Translations under genes and position numbers: made by a program
Notes under the pieces: generated by a model
Databases searched by the model: none
What the model saw: the letters and a program-made list of their open reading frames with translations, nothing else
Told to the model about the DNA's origin: nothing
Shown here: positions 10,807-20,592 of the stretch, one piece after another
Layout of the letters: each line of letters opens with the position of its first letter
Position numbering within the stretch: position 1 is the stretch's first letter
Source: Nemertoderma westbladi
Taxonomy: Eukaryota; Xenacoelomorpha; Nemertodermatida; Nemertodermatidae
Direction: 5' to 3'
Assembly (NCBI GenBank): GCA_032718475.1
Contig: JAUCBJ010000573.1
Location: 1-41,899, forward strand
Length of the DNA stretch: 41,899 bases

Positions 10807-13002
10807 ATGTCTGAAGCTGGAGATAGACAGACCACGGCACAGCAACGAACTTCTCATCGGGTTGGCGAAAATGAACGCGGTCATCTTTCAACTCTAAGGA
10901 GTAATCTTTTAGAAATGATAGCTGCTGCAGGAATAAATAATGGTAGGCCTACCGGTAATAGGCCTAGGATGGGTACTGGTAGTGGTACTTCAGACGCCGG
11001 GGCCGGGGATGTATTCACTGCAACACCTACTACCGGTAACAATAGTTCCACAGCTAATGTTATCAATAGGCCTACAACTACTGCTCCTATACCAGTACGT
11101 TCTGCCATTGTCAGTGATAGAATTCGTAGAAACCGGCGTCGTGGTGGGCGAGTGGCACGAGGTCACCCTAGATACTTGGAGAGGAAGGTCATATTCAGTT
11201 TTAAGGTGAAGAATGAAACCAGCGGTACACCTACATTGATTCGTAATGCACTTGGAGCTTCGACCTCATTTCGTTGCGATGTTAACGTGGACAACACAAT
11301 TGCTGAGATACAGGCTAGCGTGGTGGAAATGTTGTTTCCTGGTGGGGAAAGCCCTTGTTTGAAACGTTGTAACCGAGATTATAGGCTAAGTCGATATAAC
11401 TTTGTATTATGTAACCCAGTTGGTGACATTATACCAGAATCTAGTTTGTTCGGTAGTTATATCAAACATGTTGTTGGTATGCCCCGCCTTACAATACTGG
11501 CAACATTAAAGGAAGAAGACGTAGAAGGTACTACTAACCAAAGTAGCTTTGCATTTCATAGCATGGTTCATGATGATGTTGAAGACACTGTTGAAATAAA
11601 TCCAGTTTCAATGGTGGTTCAAGTTCAAGCAGAAGAAAATGTTGGCAGCTCTATAATGAATCCCATAATTCTAACAGGAGGTGAGGGACCTGCCCATAGT
11701 TTTAATGATCCATTGCCTAGGATGTCTGATCGCCAGTTGGTATGTGCTGTTTGTGGTTTGTCTAGACCCCGAAACCAGAACAATTGTATCAATTGTTCTG
11801 CAATCGAACAGAGTATAAACGAAGATATCGATGCTTTAGAAAACAGTGAAACTCAACCTGAGTTACCATTAAGTTTCAGAAATGCGTTTGAGGATATAAT
11901 GGATAAGTATAGAAGCGAAGATCAGTGCCAGTATAGCGTATTTGAGGTCCCACGTAGTCGAGTAGTGGATAGCGTTTATGAACTTATGGCGGAATTACCA
12001 ATCACTTCACCACAAATAATGGTCAAATTTATTGGAGAAGATGGGGCTGATACTGGTGGGCCAACCCGAGAATTATTGACGATTTTCTTTAATTCGCAAC
12101 CATCCAACCTCTTCCGTGGATCTTATCCATCATATACATTCCGTCACAATCTAAGTTCCCTCGATCTATACTACTTTCTGGGTAAACTTGTTGCAATTGC
12201 CTTTGTTAATGGTGCAGCTGGGCCACATTTCTTTTGTGAGACCGTTGCTCGAGCTATTCTGGGGTTAAAATTAAGTCCAAATGTTGATGAAATACCTTTA
12301 GATGAGGATATTAGAGAAAAATTACTTGCAATTGCAAATGCGAATGATGACGCAAAGTTTCAAAATGAAATTAATACGTTCCCAGAACGATTTGATATGG
12401 GATTAATTAAGCCGAAGTTTAAGCTGGACGATAAAGATGAAGTAGTTAGTACACTTTGCCGACACATTCTGGTTAGTTCTGTAGGAGAAGAGATTTCGAG
12501 TTTCCAAAGGGGTCTAGAGGAGTTTGGAGTGCGTGAAATTCTCTGCAAATATCCCGATGAAAGTCTTCAAGAACTTATACACGTGGATGTTACCTACGAG
12601 GATGCTAAAAACTGTTTCTTACCCGCCTATACATCTGAACTTAGATCAAACCAACGTGAAAAAGAAACCCAACTAACATTTAAGTTCCATCAACTACTCA
12701 GGAAGGCAGCTAATGGAACTGTATCAGTAAATACAGTAAATCAATTTTCGGGTGAAGAAGAAAGTAAAACTATTACGTTATCTGACATACTGCAGTTTGG
12801 CAGTGGTTCACGTTTTGCTAATTTTATTGGGGAACTTAGATTTTTTGAAACGAGTGATTCTCGAAGGCGCATTAGGGCCGATACGTGCGCTTGCATAATT
12901 AACTTACCGTTAAATAGCCGATATTTGAACGGCAGCAGCACTGAATTTTGTATAGCTTTTTCGGCTGATATTATTGAAAGTCAAGGCTTTGGACTGCCAT
13001 AA
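10807..13002 (+). CDS. HECT-type E3 ubiquitin-protein ligase encoded by the transposon
   Basis: 731 residues, no intron, ATG with A at -3. Residues 1-110 are disordered (Thr/Ser/Asn/Arg-rich) and end in a basic stretch. About 110-230 is a folded region I do not recognise. A four-cysteine zinc ribbon follows (C313-x2-C316-x10-C327-x2-C330). The HECT fold covers about 358-731, the usual ~350-residue length: GEDGADTGGPTRELLTIFF from 410, then YFLGKLVAIAFVNG, and the C-lobe DTCACIINLPL. The catalytic thioester cysteine is most likely Cys694, and the chain ends QGFGLP like other HECT proteins. HECT enzymes take ubiquitin from an E2 onto that cysteine and pass it to a substrate. The substrate is unknown. 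The gene faces the integrase gene inside shared inverted repeats, so it travels as cargo. All key motifs look intact. Confidence 0.92.
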   Translation: MSEAGDRQTTAQQRTSHRVGENERGHLSTLRSNLLEMIAAAGINNGRPTGNRPRMGTGSGTSDAGAGDVFTATPTTGNNSSTANVINRPTTTAPIPVRSAIVSDRIRRNRRRGGRVARGHPRYLERKVIFSFKVKNETSGTPTLIRNALGASTSFRCDVNVDNTIAEIQASVVEMLFPGGESPCLKRCNRDYRLSRYNFVLCNPVGDIIPESSLFGSYIKHVVGMPRLTILATLKEEDVEGTTNQSSFAFHSMVHDDVEDTVEINPVSMVVQVQAEENVGSSIMNPIILTGGEGPAHSFNDPLPRMSDRQLVCAVCGLSRPRNQNNCINCSAIEQSINEDIDALENSETQPELPLSFRNAFEDIMDKYRSEDQCQYSVFEVPRSRVVDSVYELMAELPITSPQIMVKFIGEDGADTGGPTRELLTIFFNSQPSNLFRGSYPSYTFRHNLSSLDLYYFLGKLVAIAFVNGAAGPHFFCETVARAILGLKLSPNVDEIPLDEDIREKLLAIANANDDAKFQNEINTFPERFDMGLIKPKFKLDDKDEVVSTLCRHILVSSVGEEISSFQRGLEEFGVREILCKYPDESLQELIHVDVTYEDAKNCFLPAYTSELRSNQREKETQLTFKFHQLLRKAANGTVSVNTVNQFSGEEESKTITLSDILQFGSGSRFANFIGELRFFETSDSRRRIRADTCACIINLPLNSRYLNGSSTEFCIAFSADIIESQGFGLP

Positions 13003-13479
13003 ATATATACATACAAATAATTTTTTAGAAATTTTAGAACTTTTTAAAAATTTTAGTTTTAGAACTATTTTAGAAATAACTAAACTACTGTATATAATTT
13101 TTTGTAGTGCTTATTTTTTCTAACTGATTCATACAGTGCCTTTGTAATATACCAAAACTGTGTTGTGTTACTCAATCAATAGAAATCAATATGCTAATCA
13201 ACATAAATTAATAATACTTGCAGTTTGTTACTTGCATTGCAGGTAAAATACTGCTAGTCTTTATTATAATAACATATATTAATATATAATAATATAAATA
13301 TATTACCAGTATATTATATATATATATAATTATAATATATTGATATCATTATAATTTTCTAAATATTGAATAATTAGAATTATTAATTAGAATTATATAA
13401 TTTTTCATTAAAAATTATTGTTGTGTTATTATGTATGTTATAATCAATAATAATATAATTTGTTGTCTAAACACAATAC
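13003..13479. other. Convergent intergenic region between HECT and integrase genes
   Basis: Very AT-rich and without coding capacity. It includes an alternating TA run around 13313-13345. It must contain both 3' ends. No canonical AATAAA stands out directly behind either stop. Confidence 0.5.
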
Positions 13480-14673
13480 TTAAAAGCGGCTTAAATCTCG
13501 TATAAAACAATCTTTCAAATATCCGAATATTTGAAGGCAATCGTTCAGTGATGTGCAACTATCTGGTTGACAATGGAAGTTTATATTATTGTTGTGCAAA
13601 TAGTCCTGGCACAATTGTTGTACGGCCAAATTACAGGTTTCCACTTTGCTGGTAAACCTCTGAAGCGAAGTTAGATCGGAAATTGTGATGAATTGTAGAT
13701 AGTTAGGATCGTCCATGTATAAAAGAGTTGGTTTACCTCCGGGTGCAGTTAAACCACTTTTACGGAGTCTATGGCTATTCCAACACACCTGAATATTATT
13801 AAGGGTACGTTGTAAGTAGTTCATGTATGTAAATCGTACAAGTTCAATGTGTAAAGTAGATGACGTGTCCAGAGTCCCGTTTGATTCAAGAATTGTAAAG
13901 TGGTTAAGCCAGTCATCCATACCCAACTGAGGAAATTTACTCCACCAGCTTTCGATTCGCTGGTTTCGCGATGATTTTCCATACAAATAAGCCGGGGAAC
14001 TATTGACCTCCTCTCCATTTAATCGTAGTACTTTTTGTATCAATTCTATATTGACATTCTCTGTACCCCGGTCGCTCCGAATAATATATGGGACACCTAC
14101 GTTTGAACTTACCCAATCATAGAAGTACTGGGCGACTATAGAAGGATCGTTGTTAGAATAGTGGCATTGCAGCCACAGGATTTTGCGGCTGTACCCGTCG
14201 ATGGCGCCGTGGACTGCTAAACCAAACACCTTGAGTTTATCCCATCCGTCTATATGCATTATATAATTTGGGCCTTTAGATATATATGTACGCCGACACA
14301 CTATACCATTTATTCTGCTGCTTACTTCATTTGGTTGAATAATATTTAACAGTTTACAAACCAGATTCCGCGGAGCATAAACGTTATGCTCGTACATTAG
14401 TGCTCTCTGAATTTGTCGATATCCACGACCTGTACCATACTCTGACTTGCTAATTTCTATAAATATGGCATCAATAATTATTGGCAAGTTTGAAACTTCA
14501 AAGCGTCTTACCAGTCCCATCTCGGATAAATCACGTCTGAGAGTTCGACTACTTACAGAAAATCCATGGCTTTCTAACAGCCTTAGAATCTCGCTATGAG
14601 TAAAACCAAGCCAGTAGTTCTCGCACAATGATTGAACATATCCGGTACCGGTACTGCCTGATGGATTAGCCAT
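13480..14673 (-). CDS. Integrase-like DDE transposase
   Basis: 397 residues from the ATG at 14673-14671 (G at -3); the frame is open two codons further but begins there with TTG. An N-terminal helix-turn-helix region (about 18-60, with FTHSEILRLLESHGF and SSRTLRRDLSEMG) would bind the inverted repeats. An rve-type catalytic core follows. The acidic triad is D142 in HIDGWDKLKVFG, D201 in IIRSDRGTEN and E241 in NQRIESWW, with 58 and 39 residues between. This matches a metazoan integrase-core family known for DGYDKLKP- and GTENV-type motifs. The protein would cut and join the element ends. There are no stops or frameshifts and the triad is complete, so it may be active. It shares the element with the HECT gene, tail to tail, 477 bp apart. 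The superfamily name is uncertain. Confidence 0.9.
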   Translation of the reverse strand: MANPSGSTGTGYVQSLCENYWLGFTHSEILRLLESHGFSVSSRTLRRDLSEMGLVRRFEVSNLPIIIDAIFIEISKSEYGTGRGYRQIQRALMYEHNVYAPRNLVCKLLNIIQPNEVSSRINGIVCRRTYISKGPNYIMHIDGWDKLKVFGLAVHGAIDGYSRKILWLQCHYSNNDPSIVAQYFYDWVSSNVGVPYIIRSDRGTENVNIELIQKVLRLNGEEVNSSPAYLYGKSSRNQRIESWWSKFPQLGMDDWLNHFTILESNGTLDTSSTLHIELVRFTYMNYLQRTLNNIQVCWNSHRLRKSGLTAPGGKPTLLYMDDPNYLQFITISDLTSLQRFTSKVETCNLAVQQLCQDYLHNNNINFHCQPDSCTSLNDCLQIFGYLKDCFIRDLSRF

Positions 14674-14778
14674 TTCCAAATAATTTTAGAATAAACAGAA
14701 AAGGTCTAAAGAGTATGATACAGGGTAGACTAACAATACAAAAATGGGATCGGAATGTGTAATCCATTGATTGTTGAA

Positions 14779-15125
14779 TTTGAATTTCCCTCCAGTACGC
14801 TACCAGCACAGCATGAGGCAACCTGGAGTTATTTGATTGGCTTAAAAAGATTTCAAGCTATTCGTCACTCGTATTTATAAAAATCGATTTGCAAATTCTA
14901 AAAAAGATTTCAAGCTATTCTTCACTAATATTTGCTAAAAACCGATTTGCAAATCCTAAAAAAGATTTCAAGCTATTCGTCACTCGTATTTACTAAAAAC
15001 CGATTTGCAAATCCTAAAAAAGATTTCAAGCTATTCTGAAGCTGTGATTGGCTATTTTTAATTGCTATTAAACTGATTTGCAAATCGAGAAAAAAAAATC
15101 AAATTGGCCTAAATCAGCCACCGTA
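14779..15125 (-). repeat. Right terminal inverted repeat
   Basis: Complement of 9922-10276, with the same four AAAAGATTTCAAGCT modules at 59-bp steps and the same GATTTGCAAATC palindromes. The inner edge shares AGCATGAGGCAACCTGGAG with the left arm. The few mismatches between arms suggest a fairly young element. Confidence 0.9.
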
Positions 15126-15974
15126 AAGTACAGAGTTGGATCATTCTCTGACCATAGGCAAAGACATCAAATCTTTTTAAAAATATACTTTTTCGATGTT
15201 TTTTTTTCTGACCAAAAATTTCAAAAAAAAATTTTTCGTAGCCAGTACTGCCAATCGATTCGCCATCAAAAATAACGCAAAAAATTTTTTTTGCAAAATT
15301 TTAAATTACTGTAAATTTTTGGCGACTGGGGGGGGGTCAATTTTTTTCGATCCGCGATAACTCCGGAACGCTTTGTCCAAATTCGATGGGGTTTTCATTT
15401 TTCAACTTAATTCGATGTCCTCTTTCAGCCTATCCATGTTTCGAAACCCCAAACAGCGCCGTCCAAAAATTATTTTTTTCTAGTTCTAGAATTTTACAAA
15501 TTTCAAAAAAGTTGCAGTATTTTATTAACGCCTTTACGGAATTCGATAGCGTTTTCGATTTTTATATTAAACGCAATATCCTGAATCTCACTAGCCTAGT
15601 TTCGCGTCACCAATGCCAAGATTTCATATTTTTTGAGGAAAATTTTTCTAGAATAATTTTTATTTAATTACATTTATAGCGATTTCTTATTACTGATTGC
15701 ACATGAATTGATGGAGTTTTCAATTTATTAACTAAACACGATATCGCGCATCGCACCAGCGTGGTTTCGAAATTCCAAAACGAGGTCTTCACTAGTTGCA
15801 GGTCGATTTTGTTCTAGAATTGAGCAACTAATAATAGATCGAATTTATTAATAATTATTGTATGAAATATGATTGTATTTTTACATAATTATTAGTTCTA
15901 TACTAATTCTCGTTGTCTCTTTTATTTAAAATAAAAAGTCGGTTCCTTATCGGGCCGCTAGGCCCGTCACTAGT
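15126..15974 (+). mobile_element. Helentron-like unit 1, 3' portion
   Basis: Starts abruptly at the right end of the HECT transposon, inside the motif CCAAGTACAGAGTTGG found in full in later units. It contains the three diverged ~160-bp sub-repeats (from about 15381, 15539 and 15704). It ends with the type I terminus: GTCGGTTCCTTA, the hairpin GGGCCGCTAGGCCC, then GTCACTAGT. The next unit follows without a gap. Confidence 0.75.
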
Positions 15975-16012
15975 TAGGAACCGAGAGGTTCATTACTGTA
16001 AGAATTGCTCGA

Positions 16013-16051
<39 letters not shown>

Positions 16052-16832
16052 TGACTGATCTACAGCCAAAACTACTCTAACGATTTTGATGAAATTTTCA
16101 CAGCGGCTAGATACCGCGATTCTAAGGTCCCTGGAATGTTCCGCTATTTTGTCCATGAGCCGTGGGCTCGAAAAATATACATAAACGAAAAAACGCCATA
16201 GGCGCAATGATAAAAACACCAGCTGGCACTCATGAAAAATGGATAGAGATAGCCTAGTAATGCTATTCTATAGGAATGGCCACATAACAAGGAAATGCTT
16301 TCTCTGCCAAGTATTATCCTCACTCTACAACTCAGACAGTAAGCAAACAAAAGCCGTGGGATTCTAATGTATTACATCATAAGCTGATTGCTCTCCCAAT
16401 AGCCCTCACACACTCACTGAATCCAATGAAATCGAATATCTATTAGCTTAATGCGAATAGCTGGTAAGCTGAATGCCATTTTAGTTATTGTGTAGGACAT
16501 AATAGTTATTAGTTACTGTTGACTGTAGAGTAGACTGCTATGTTGCATGTATTTAATTAAAATAATTTTCGTAGAGGGAAGTTAATTTGGGATCAGATGT
16601 AAGCAAAGCTGTTCAATGGGGTGGGTCATGGGACCCAATTATAGTACATTATGCATGGCAACGATTTCTGATATAATTAAAATACAAATTGATTTATTAT
16701 TATTTTTATTTTCTATCTATTTTATTGATAAAATAATAATATGATTTTACCGAATTTCATTTACCCCGTTGGGGAGTGTAATTATTATATTATTATTAAA
16801 ATACAAGACAGGGGCTTGTTTCGATATATGTA

Positions 16833-17045
16833 GTTGCGCCCTTCGAGCAGCACGTGAGTTAATCAAATATTAGACACAATGTTTGACTTTGTCCCTTCAC
16901 AGTAGCAGCACGTGAGTTTTGCTTTGACCCTTGATAAATGATGTTGCGCCCTTCGAGCAGCACGTGAGTTACATCAAATAATAGGCACACTGTTTGACTT
17001 TGTCCCTTCGAGCAGCACATGAGTTTCGCTTTGACCCTTCCAGCA
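16833..17045 (+). repeat. Two ~117-bp direct repeats with CCCTTCGAGCAGCACGTGAG
   Basis: GTTGCGCCCTTCGAGCAGCA followed by CGTGAGTT occurs at 16833 and 16951. In each copy GTTTGACTTTGTCCCTTC and AGTTTYGCTTTGACCCTT follow. This is a short tandem duplication and is not coding. Confidence 0.7.
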
Positions 17046-17822
17046 GCGTGTGTCAATCGAGCCGAATCATACTGATCGAGCCGAATAGAACCAATCGAGG
17101 CGATCAAGCCGAGTCGAACCCAGTCGAGCCGAGTCGAGCCGAGTTGAGCCAAATCAAGCCTAGTCGAGCCAGACTGTGGCGAGGCAAGCCCAATCGAGTC
17201 GAGTCGAGCCCAATAGAGCCGAGTCTAGTCCAATCAATCCTAGTCGAGCCTAATTGAGCCGGACCGAGCCCAATCGAGCCAGACTGAGCCAAGTTGAGAC
17301 AAATCGAGCCGAGTCAAGCCCAATCAATCCCATTCGAGCCGAGTCGAGCGGATTGAGCCTAATTGAGCCAAGTCGAGCCAGACCGAGCCGAGTTGAACCC
17401 AATCGAGCTGAGTCGACTCAGACCGAGCCGAGCCGAGCCCAATTGAGCCATGTCACGCCAAATTGAGCTGGACTGAGTCGAGTCGAGCCCAATCAAGCCG
17501 AGTCGAGCCCAATAGAGCCGAGTCGAACCCAATCAAGCCTAAGTCGAGCCCAATCGAGCCGGACTGAGCCAAGTTGAGCCAAATCAAGCCGAGTCAAGCC
17601 CAATCAATCCCAATCGAGCCGATTCGAGCCCAATCGAGCCGAGTCGAGCCCAATCGAGCCAAGTCGAGCCAGACCGAGCCGAGTCGAACCCGATTGAGCC
17701 GAATCGAGATGTGTCAAGTCGAGCCCAATCAAGCCGAGTCTAGCCCAATCGAGCCAAACCGAGCCGATCTAGCCAAGTCGAACTGAATCGAGCCCAATCG
17801 TGCCAGACCGAGCCGAGCTCAT
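17046..17822 (+). repeat. Degenerate 10-bp satellite (GAGTCGAGCC / CAATCGAGCC)
   Basis: About 75 head-to-tail copies of a 10-bp word centred on TCGAGCC, with frequent single-base changes (GAATCGAGCC, CAATCAAGCC, GAGTCAAGCC). Because 10 is not a multiple of 3, all frames give Arg/Glu/Ser/Pro-rich translations. Those frames are by-products of the repeat. Confidence 0.9.
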
Positions 17823-17834
17823 TGTATCTTTTAT

Positions 17835-18509
17835 TAGGAACCGAGAGGTTCATTACTGTAAGAATTGTTGGCTGATTGATTGACTGGCTGGCTGGCTAAT
17901 CTATAGCCAAAACTACTCTAACGATTTTGATGAAATTTTCACAGCGGCTGGATACCGCGATTCTAAGGTCCCTGATATGTTCCGCTATTTCGTCCATGAG
18001 CCGTGGGCTCGAAAAATAGACATAAACGAAAAAACGCCATAGGCGCAATGGTAAAATATCACCAATAACAGCTGGTGTCGTGATGAAAAATGGCTTACGT
18101 AATGGATTTCTACACAAGGCTTAGTATAAATCGATGAGGTTGCCAAGATTATTCACTTAGTACACCAATACTGTTTGTTTAGGCCTTAGGACACTCTGTT
18201 AACTGGTTGGTTTAGTTTGAAATCTATTATTGCCTCAGCTGAATTACTCTTCCCAATGCGCACTCTATGGGAATATCTCCCTCTGCTAATGTAAGCTGAA
18301 TGACTTAAGTACACAGTGAGTTGGCTACATTAATGTCAACATTTTTGCAAAATGTTTTATTGTTGGACTCTCTGTCAGTCTCCCCTTCAGAACATTGTAT
18401 AGGGAATATACTTTAGTTTACTCTACTGTGCCATTCAGCTGAATGGATTTGAGCGATTGCCAAGTAACAGAGTTGGATCATTCTCTGACCATAGGCAAAG
18501 ACAGCAAAT
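17835..18509 (+). mobile_element. Helentron-like unit 3, 5' portion, first half of a 673-bp tandem duplication
   Basis: Type I head, tetranucleotide run, conserved block and about 450 bp of body. 17837-18509 reads the same as 18510-19182 (offset 673) wherever I compared it, with no difference noticed. The junction (GCAAATGGAACCGAG at 18504-18518) lies in the middle of the unit, so it arose by duplication of DNA, not by end-to-end insertion. Confidence 0.85.
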
Positions 18510-20592
18510 GGAACCGAGAGGTTCATTACTGTAAGAATTGTTGGCTGATTGATTGACTGGCTGGCTGGCTAATCTATAGCCAAAACTACTCTAACGATTT
18601 TGATGAAATTTTCACAGCGGCTGGATACCGCGATTCTAAGGTCCCTGATATGTTCCGCTATTTCGTCCATGAGCCGTGGGCTCGAAAAATAGACATAAAC
18701 GAAAAAACGCCATAGGCGCAATGGTAAAATATCACCAATAACAGCTGGTGTCGTGATGAAAAATGGCTTACGTAATGGATTTCTACACAAGGCTTAGTAT
18801 AAATCGATGAGGTTGCCAAGATTATTCACTTAGTACACCAATACTGTTTGTTTAGGCCTTAGGACACTCTGTTAACTGGTTGGTTTAGTTTGAAATCTAT
18901 TATTGCCTCAGCTGAATTACTCTTCCCAATGCGCACTCTATGGGAATATCTCCCTCTGCTAATGTAAGCTGAATGACTTAAGTACACAGTGAGTTGGCTA
19001 CATTAATGTCAACATTTTTGCAAAATGTTTTATTGTTGGACTCTCTGTCAGTCTCCCCTTCAGAACATTGTATAGGGAATATACTTTAGTTTACTCTACT
19101 GTGCCATTCAGCTGAATGGATTTGAGCGATTGCCAAGTAACAGAGTTGGATCATTCTCTGACCATAGGCAAAGACAGCAAATCTTTTTAAAAAGATACTT
19201 TTTCCATGTTTTTTTTCTGACCAAAAATTTCAAAAAGATTTTTTCATAGCCAGTACTGTCAATCGATTTGCCATCAAAAATAACGCAAAAAATTTTTTTT
19301 GCAAAATTTTAAATTACTGTAAATTTTTGGCGACTGGGGGGGGTCAATTTTTTTCGATCCGCTATAACTCCGGAACGCTTTGTCCAAATTCGATGGGGTT
19401 TTTATTTTTCAACTTAATTCGATGTCCTCTTTCAGCCTATCCATGTTTCGAAACCCCAAACAGCGCCGTTCAAAAATTAATTTTTTCTAGTTCTAGAATT
19501 TTACAAATTTCAAAAAAGTTGCAGTATTTTATTAACGCCTTTACGGAATTCGATAGCGTTTTCGATTTTTATATTAAACGCAATATCCTGAATCTCACTA
19601 GCCTAGTTTCGCGTCACCAATGCCAAGACTTCATACTTTTTGAGGAACATTTTTCTAGAATAATTTATTAATAATTATTGTATGAAATATACTTTAGTTT
19701 ACTCTACTGTGCCATTCAGCTGAATGGATTTGAGCGATTGCCAAGTACAGAGTTGGATCATTCTCTGACCATAGGCAAAGACATCAAATCTTTTTAAAAA
19801 TATACTTTTTCGATGTTTTTTTTTCTGACCAAAAATTAAAAAAAAAATTTTTCGTAGCCAGTACTGCCAATCGATTCGCCATCAAAAATAACGCAAAAAA
19901 TTTTTTTTACAAAATTTTAAATTACTGTAAATTTTTGGCGACTGGGGGGGGTCAATTTTTTTCGATCCGCTATAACTCCGGAACGCTTTGTCCAAATTCG
20001 ATGGGGTTTTCATTTTTCAACTTAATTCGATGTCCTCTTTCAGCCTATCCATGTTTCGAAACCCCAAACAGCGCCGTCCAAAAATTATTTTTTTCTAGTT
20101 CTAGAATTTTACAAATTTCAAAAAAGTTGCAGTATTTTATTAACGCCTTTACGGAATTCGATAGCGTTTTCGATTTTTATATTAAACGCAATATCCTGAA
20201 TCTCACTAGCCTAGTTTCGCGTCACCAATGCCAAGATTTCATATTTTTTGAGGAAAATTTTTCTAGAATAATTTTTATTTAATTACATTTATAGCGATTT
20301 CTTATTACTGATTGCACATGAATTGATGGAGTTTTCAATTTATTAACTAAACACGATATCGCGCATCGCACCAGCGTGGTTTCGAAATTCTAAAACGAGG
20401 TCTTCACTAGTTGCAGGTCGATTTTGTTCTAGAATTGAGAAACTAATAATAGATCGAATTTATTAATAATTATTGTATGAAATATGATTGTATTTTTAGA
20501 TAATTATTAGTTCTATACTAATTCTCGGTGTCTCTTTTATTTAATAAAATAAAAAGTCGGTTCCTTATCGGGCCGCTAGGCCCGTCACTAGT
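18510..20592 (+). mobile_element. Helentron-like unit 4 (rearranged, 2.08 kb)
   Basis: 5' half as in unit 3, then the 3' half begins but breaks at about 19669. There TTATTAATAATTATTGTATG joins back to an earlier part of the unit (AAATATACTTTAGTTTACTC). This gives a second copy of the 3' half (19745-20592) ending in the type I hairpin. A nearly identical rearranged copy lies at 25370-27441, so the whole structure was duplicated later. Confidence 0.85.

Larger units (their letters stand above)
9922..15125. mobile_element. 5.2-kb DNA transposon carrying HECT ligase and DDE integrase genes
   Basis: The ends are inverted: TACGGTGGCTGATTTAGGCC at 9922 and its complement ending in CCGTA at 15125. 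The inverted repeats extend about 350 bp (9922-10276 and 14779-15125) and contain matching sub-repeats. Inside are exactly two long intronless genes in convergent orientation. The integrase-like DDE protein and TAC...GTA termini recall the superfamily Repbase names IS3EU. That link is from memory and unverified. No target duplication is visible: the left flank is unique sequence about 30 bp past the TTAA element, while the right flank lies inside a Helentron-like unit. Confidence 0.85.
15975..17834 (+). mobile_element. Helentron-like unit 2, divergent, with satellite insert and lost 3' end
   Basis: The type I 5' head TAGGAACCGAGAGGTTC is followed by ATTACTGTAAGAATTG, a (CTGG)n run at 16016-16048 and the conserved AACGATTTTGATGAAATTTT block. 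After about 16250 the body differs from other units. From about 16830 it holds two tandem repeats. The 3' hairpin is missing: TCTTTTAT at 17827-17834 joins directly to the next head. This looks like a deletion of the terminal ~50 bp at a TTTAT/TTAG microhomology. Confidence 0.6.

Noticed and set aside
17046-17822. Arg/Glu/Ser/Pro-rich frames on both strands
   Set aside because: Products of the 10-bp GAGTCGAGCC satellite; every frame gives similar peptides.
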